8,674 bases of DNA, taken from NCBI GenBank assembly GCA_002102825.1, contig DABJ01000056.1, positions 34,242-42,915 on the forward strand. The letters run 5' to 3'. Below are positions 6,721 through 8,674 of this stretch, in pieces. Both the position numbers and the translations under genes were made by a program. The notes under the pieces were generated by a model. That model did not search any database. It saw nothing but the letters and a program-made list of their open reading frames with translations, and was not told the DNA's origin. The stretch comes from Candidatus Gastranaerophilales bacterium HUM_12 (GTDB taxonomy: Bacteria; Cyanobacteriota; Vampirovibrionia; Gastranaerophilales; Gastranaerophilaceae). Position 1 is the stretch's first letter. Each line of letters opens with the position of its first letter.

Positions 6721-7389
6721 TTATCCAAACAATAGCTTTATGTAATGAGTATCATGATTTGCTTCAAGAGCATGCCTCAATCTGGTGCATGACTCACATA
6801 TCCCGCAATGCTTTGCACTATCTTGATAGCAACTTTGAGTTAATTCAAGAGGTATCTTATATTGCAATGCTAACATGACTATATCATTTTTAACATAATT
6901 TATCAAGGGTGCAACTACTTTTGGCTTCTTTTGAGTAGAATATTCAAATTCTTTATTTAACGAATCTATAAAATCTTGAGTATTATCAGGAAAAGTTTGT
7001 CCCTCTTCCCTATTTGCACCGATTAAAATATAGTCATAATCTTGTGAATCCGCAAAAGAAGCTGCTATGTTTAAAAATAAACCATTCCTATTTGGTACCC
7101 AAACAGATTTTGCAGATTTTTCAGGATTATCAAGTGCTTTTCCGGTTGGAACAATTTGTTCTGATACCAAAGAAGTATTGGTTATTTGTTTTAACCAGTC
7201 CAATTTTATTACTTTGTGTTCAACATTATAATATTCACAAATTTTACGAGAAGCCTCAATTTCTTTTATTGCAGACTTTTGCCCATAATCAAAAGTTAAT
7301 GCAAGTGTTATATTTAATTCTTCTCTTTTTAAACCTAAACTAACTAACGAATCCAAGCCACCTGATAATAAAATTATTGATTTTGTCAT
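6721..7389 (-). CDS. queC: 7-cyano-7-deazaguanine (preQ0) synthase
   Basis: Converts 7-carboxy-7-deazaguanine to preQ0 using ATP and ammonia, in the pathway to queuosine in tRNA; cytoplasmic. It has 222 residues from the ATG at 7389, the usual family length. The PP-loop SGGLDS (9-14) binds ATP. FDYGQKSAIKE (33-43), VPNRNGLFLNIAASFA (98-113) and GANREEGQTFPD (124-135) are characteristic of QueC. The C-terminal zinc site is intact: C187, C195, C198 and C201 (SCYQDSAKHCGICESC). Earlier in-frame starts (TTG 7425, ATG 7422, ATG 7416) would overlap the HEAT gene and put extra residues before the PP-loop, which normally opens the protein. An AG-rich ribosome site (AGAAAGAG) ends 10 nt upstream. It starts 1 nt after the HEAT gene stop. 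No queD, queE or queF is in view and the short leader has no room for a preQ1 riboswitch. Confidence 0.96.
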   Translation of the reverse strand: MTKSIILLSGGLDSLVSLGLKREELNITLALTFDYGQKSAIKEIEASRKICEYYNVEHKVIKLDWLKQITNTSLVSEQIVPTGKALDNPEKSAKSVWVPNRNGLFLNIAASFADSQDYDYILIGANREEGQTFPDNTQDFIDSLNKEFEYSTQKKPKVVAPLINYVKNDIVMLALQYKIPLELTQSCYQDSAKHCGICESCTRLRHALEANHDTHYIKLLFG

Positions 7390-7390
7390 A

Positions 7391-8353
7391 TTAATTATTC
7401 TCTTTCTCCGGTTCATATTCATCAAGAATTTCTACAGCTTCCATTTTCAAAGAATCAGAATATTTCGGAGATTTTATAACCTCATCTAAAATACTTCTGT
7501 CCGACATATTATATAAGGCAATTAGCGCATTCTTTTTAACTTCTTCATCTGTATCGTTAAGCATGCATTCCTTTATTGTATCAAAAGCCTTTGGGTTATC
7601 ACTATCCATAAGTGCTTCTATGGCATTAATTCTAACCTGCGAAGATTCATCGGATAAAGAAGTTTTTAAAGCTTTAAAAACTCTTTCATTTCCACCAAAA
7701 CCCATTCTGGTAATAGCTTCAATTGCACGTTCTTTTAAAAATGAAAATTTATCCATAATCCCTTGTTTAGTTTCAATTATACTAACCAAGGGATCAACAG
7801 CTCTTGTATCTCCAAGCAAACCTAAAGCAGACACCGCAGATTCTCGAAGATAAACCGATTTTTCACCCTCATCTTTAACCACATCAATCAATGGCGCAAC
7901 AGCAAATCTATCACCGATTCGACCTAACGCATCAGCGCATGCCAGACGAACTTTATAATTTTCATGCTTGTTATTTAAACAATATAATAACGAAGAAACA
8001 ACATTAGTATTCTTTTGATTTGCAATAGCTTTTGCACACATCACACGAACGTTAATAAATTTTTCTTTAGTTGCTTCATCTTCTACGGAACCATTTTTCA
8101 ATAATAAAATATCAACAAGAACTTCTAAACTTGAAGAATCTCTATACATGTCAACACAATGAATTAAATACATGATTATATCGGGGTTTTGAGCATTCGA
8201 AAGCATATAATTATATATTTTGATTAAATCCCGTTCACAATATTTATCTTTTAATTCATCAATTCTAGAGGTTAAAACATTATAATCTGTTTCTGAAAAC
8301 AAACCACAATCTTCTGCTATTAACTTAAAATCAAGATTTGTGTTATCTTCCAC
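7391..8353 (-). CDS. HEAT-repeat (PBS-lyase-like) protein
   Basis: A 320-residue alpha-helical solenoid protein without signal peptide or membrane segment, so probably cytoplasmic. HEAT-like repeats of the PBS-lyase type are clear at 135-159 (VRLACADALGRIGDRFAVAPL), 169-193 (LRESAVSALGLLGDTRAVDPL), 207-229, 240-260 and 272-293; a degenerate one lies near 102-125. Residues 1-60 are helical but outside the repeat pattern, and the last ten residues are acidic. Such proteins usually act as scaffolds or binding platforms; I see no catalytic motif and cannot name a partner. The name reflects repeat similarity to phycobilin lyases and does not imply pigment chemistry here. The start is a GTG, well supported because an in-frame TAA lies two codons upstream and AAGAGGAT (8359-8366) is correctly spaced. 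It is the first gene of an operon with queC, DUF366 and SPOR genes. Confidence 0.88.
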   Translation of the reverse strand: MEDNTNLDFKLIAEDCGLFSETDYNVLTSRIDELKDKYCERDLIKIYNYMLSNAQNPDIIMYLIHCVDMYRDSSSLEVLVDILLLKNGSVEDEATKEKFINVRVMCAKAIANQKNTNVVSSLLYCLNNKHENYKVRLACADALGRIGDRFAVAPLIDVVKDEGEKSVYLRESAVSALGLLGDTRAVDPLVSIIETKQGIMDKFSFLKERAIEAITRMGFGGNERVFKALKTSLSDESSQVRINAIEALMDSDNPKAFDTIKECMLNDTDEEVKKNALIALYNMSDRSILDEVIKSPKYSDSLKMEAVEILDEYEPEKENN

Positions 8354-8358
8354 AATTT

Positions 8359-8366
8359 ATCCTCTT
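8359..8366 (-). promoter_or_regulatory. Ribosome binding site fixing the GTG start of the HEAT gene
   Basis: AAGAGGAT on the minus strand lies 5 nt before the GTG at 8353. The in-frame TAA that overlaps the site's last base excludes any longer protein, and the next in-frame Met is residue 50, after the conserved N-terminal helix, so GTG is the only reasonable start. Confidence 0.85.
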
Positions 8367-8374
8367 CTGAGCTA

Positions 8375-8403
8375 ATTTTATAATAAATCATAAGAATTAT
8401 CAA
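8375..8403 (-). promoter_or_regulatory. Sigma70-type promoter of the HEAT-queC-DUF366-SPOR operon
   Basis: TTGATA (8403-8398) and TAAAAT (8380-8375) each match the -35 and -10 consensus at 5 of 6 bases and are spaced by exactly 17. The predicted start, near 8368, gives a leader of only about 15 nt that holds the ribosome site and nothing else. It is the best promoter in the divergent gap between the operon and the plus-strand gene. Confidence 0.72.
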
Positions 8404-8518
8404 GAAAATAAGTGTTCAAAATGCAATTGTAACATTTTCGTAAAGATAAGGCAAAAAAAAATCTCCTTTGTTTTAAAATAATTGTGTAGTAGTTATTAAA
8501 CTTTTTAAATGGTGTGAA

Positions 8519-8674
8519 ATGAATATAGACTCAATTAAAAATTATCCCACCGGTGTATTAGTCAAACAAAAGCCAAAGTACGGGCTGGAGAACAGACAAA
8601 AGAGTACGAGTGCGGATTTATGTGACAAAAAAAGTGTGAATAGAGGATATTATGGCGGTAGCTTTACGGGATTG
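8519..8674 (+). CDS. Hypothetical protein, N-terminal fragment cut by the window edge
   Basis: An open frame of 52 codons from ATG 8519 with no stop before the window ends. I do not recognise a family. It begins MNIDSIKNYPTGVLVKQKP, is basic and polar, has no signal peptide or membrane segment, contains one cysteine (C35), and reaches a glycine/aromatic motif GYYGGSFTGL at 43-52. I associate short early SFTG or FKG-type motifs with many predicted proteins of gut Gastranaerophilales, from memory only. A modest ribosome site (GGTG, 8511-8514) lies 4 nt upstream of the ATG. I find no strong promoter; TTGTGT (8482-8487) with TTAAAT (8505-8510) at 17-base spacing is a weak candidate. The remainder of the 165-nt divergent gap holds a run of nine A (8453-8461) and no other structure I can support. 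That the frame stays open to the edge and its composition looks coding support a real gene. Confidence 0.6.
   Translation, partial: MNIDSIKNYPTGVLVKQKPKYGLENRQKSTSADLCDKKSVNRGYYGGSFTGL

Noticed and set aside
8441..8475. Run of nine A with flanking AAGG and CCTT, considered as a bidirectional terminator.
   Set aside because: The stem is only four pairs with a long loop, and the site lies between two divergent gene starts where no transcript needs to end.
8354..8518. A preQ1 riboswitch or other structured leader controlling the queC operon.
   Set aside because: The predicted leader is about 15 nt and no preQ1 aptamer-like stem with an A-rich tail is visible on the minus strand in the gap.
1..8674. 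Possible defence system, mobile element, CRISPR array or recoded genetic code.
   Set aside because: No repeats, transposase, integrase or nuclease motifs appear. Absence of TGA stops in nine genes fits AT-rich stop preference, and the proteins read through cleanly in the standard code.

Overview
The window comes from an AT-rich, Gram-negative-type bacterium. It contains nine complete genes packed on the minus strand and the first 52 codons of a divergent plus-strand gene that runs off the right edge. A KDO-8-phosphate synthase implies an LPS outer membrane. PheS is not followed by PheT, as I recall for cyanobacteria. The truncated plus-strand protein carries an early Gly-rich 'SFTG' motif that I associate with uncultured gut Vampirovibrionia/Melainabacteria (Gastranaerophilales). 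That lineage is my best guess, but it is an inference and not shown by the sequence. All nine complete genes stop with TAA or TAG; none uses TGA.

Reading in the direction of transcription (right to left), the first block is 8353 to 5395: a HEAT-repeat protein (GTG start), queC (preQ0 synthase), a DUF366 protein and a membrane-anchored SPOR-domain protein. Junctions are 1 nt, 7 nt and a TAATG overlap, so this looks like one operon. A good sigma70-type promoter (TTGATA-N17-TAAAAT) lies immediately upstream of the HEAT gene.

The second block is 5341 to 2831: kdsA, a glyoxalase-II-like metallo-beta-lactamase-fold hydrolase and pheS. It is again tightly spaced, with another TAATG overlap and then a 10-nt gap. 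Its promoter (TTGTAA-N17-TATAAT) sits so close to kdsA that the predicted transcript starts at, or within a few bases of, the ATG, suggesting a leaderless mRNA. A strong 16-bp hairpin with a T-rich tail follows pheS.

The third block is 2766 to 31: rseP (site-2 protease with a lysine-rich insertion in its PDZ region) and an ArsB/NhaD-type 12-TM-class permease, 45 nt apart. rseP has almost no room for its own promoter after the hairpin, so it is probably fed by readthrough or by a promoter inside pheS.

The content is largely housekeeping: envelope biogenesis and maintenance (kdsA, rseP, SPOR), translation (pheS), tRNA deazaguanine modification (queC), one thiol-ester hydrolase and one ion permease. 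I see no CRISPR array, insertion sequence, tRNA, rRNA or defence cassette. The most interesting points are the queC-DUF366 pairing inside a HEAT/SPOR operon, the apparently leaderless kdsA, the strand-specific hairpin before rseP, the interrupted PDZ of RseP, and the motif-bearing truncated protein at the right edge.
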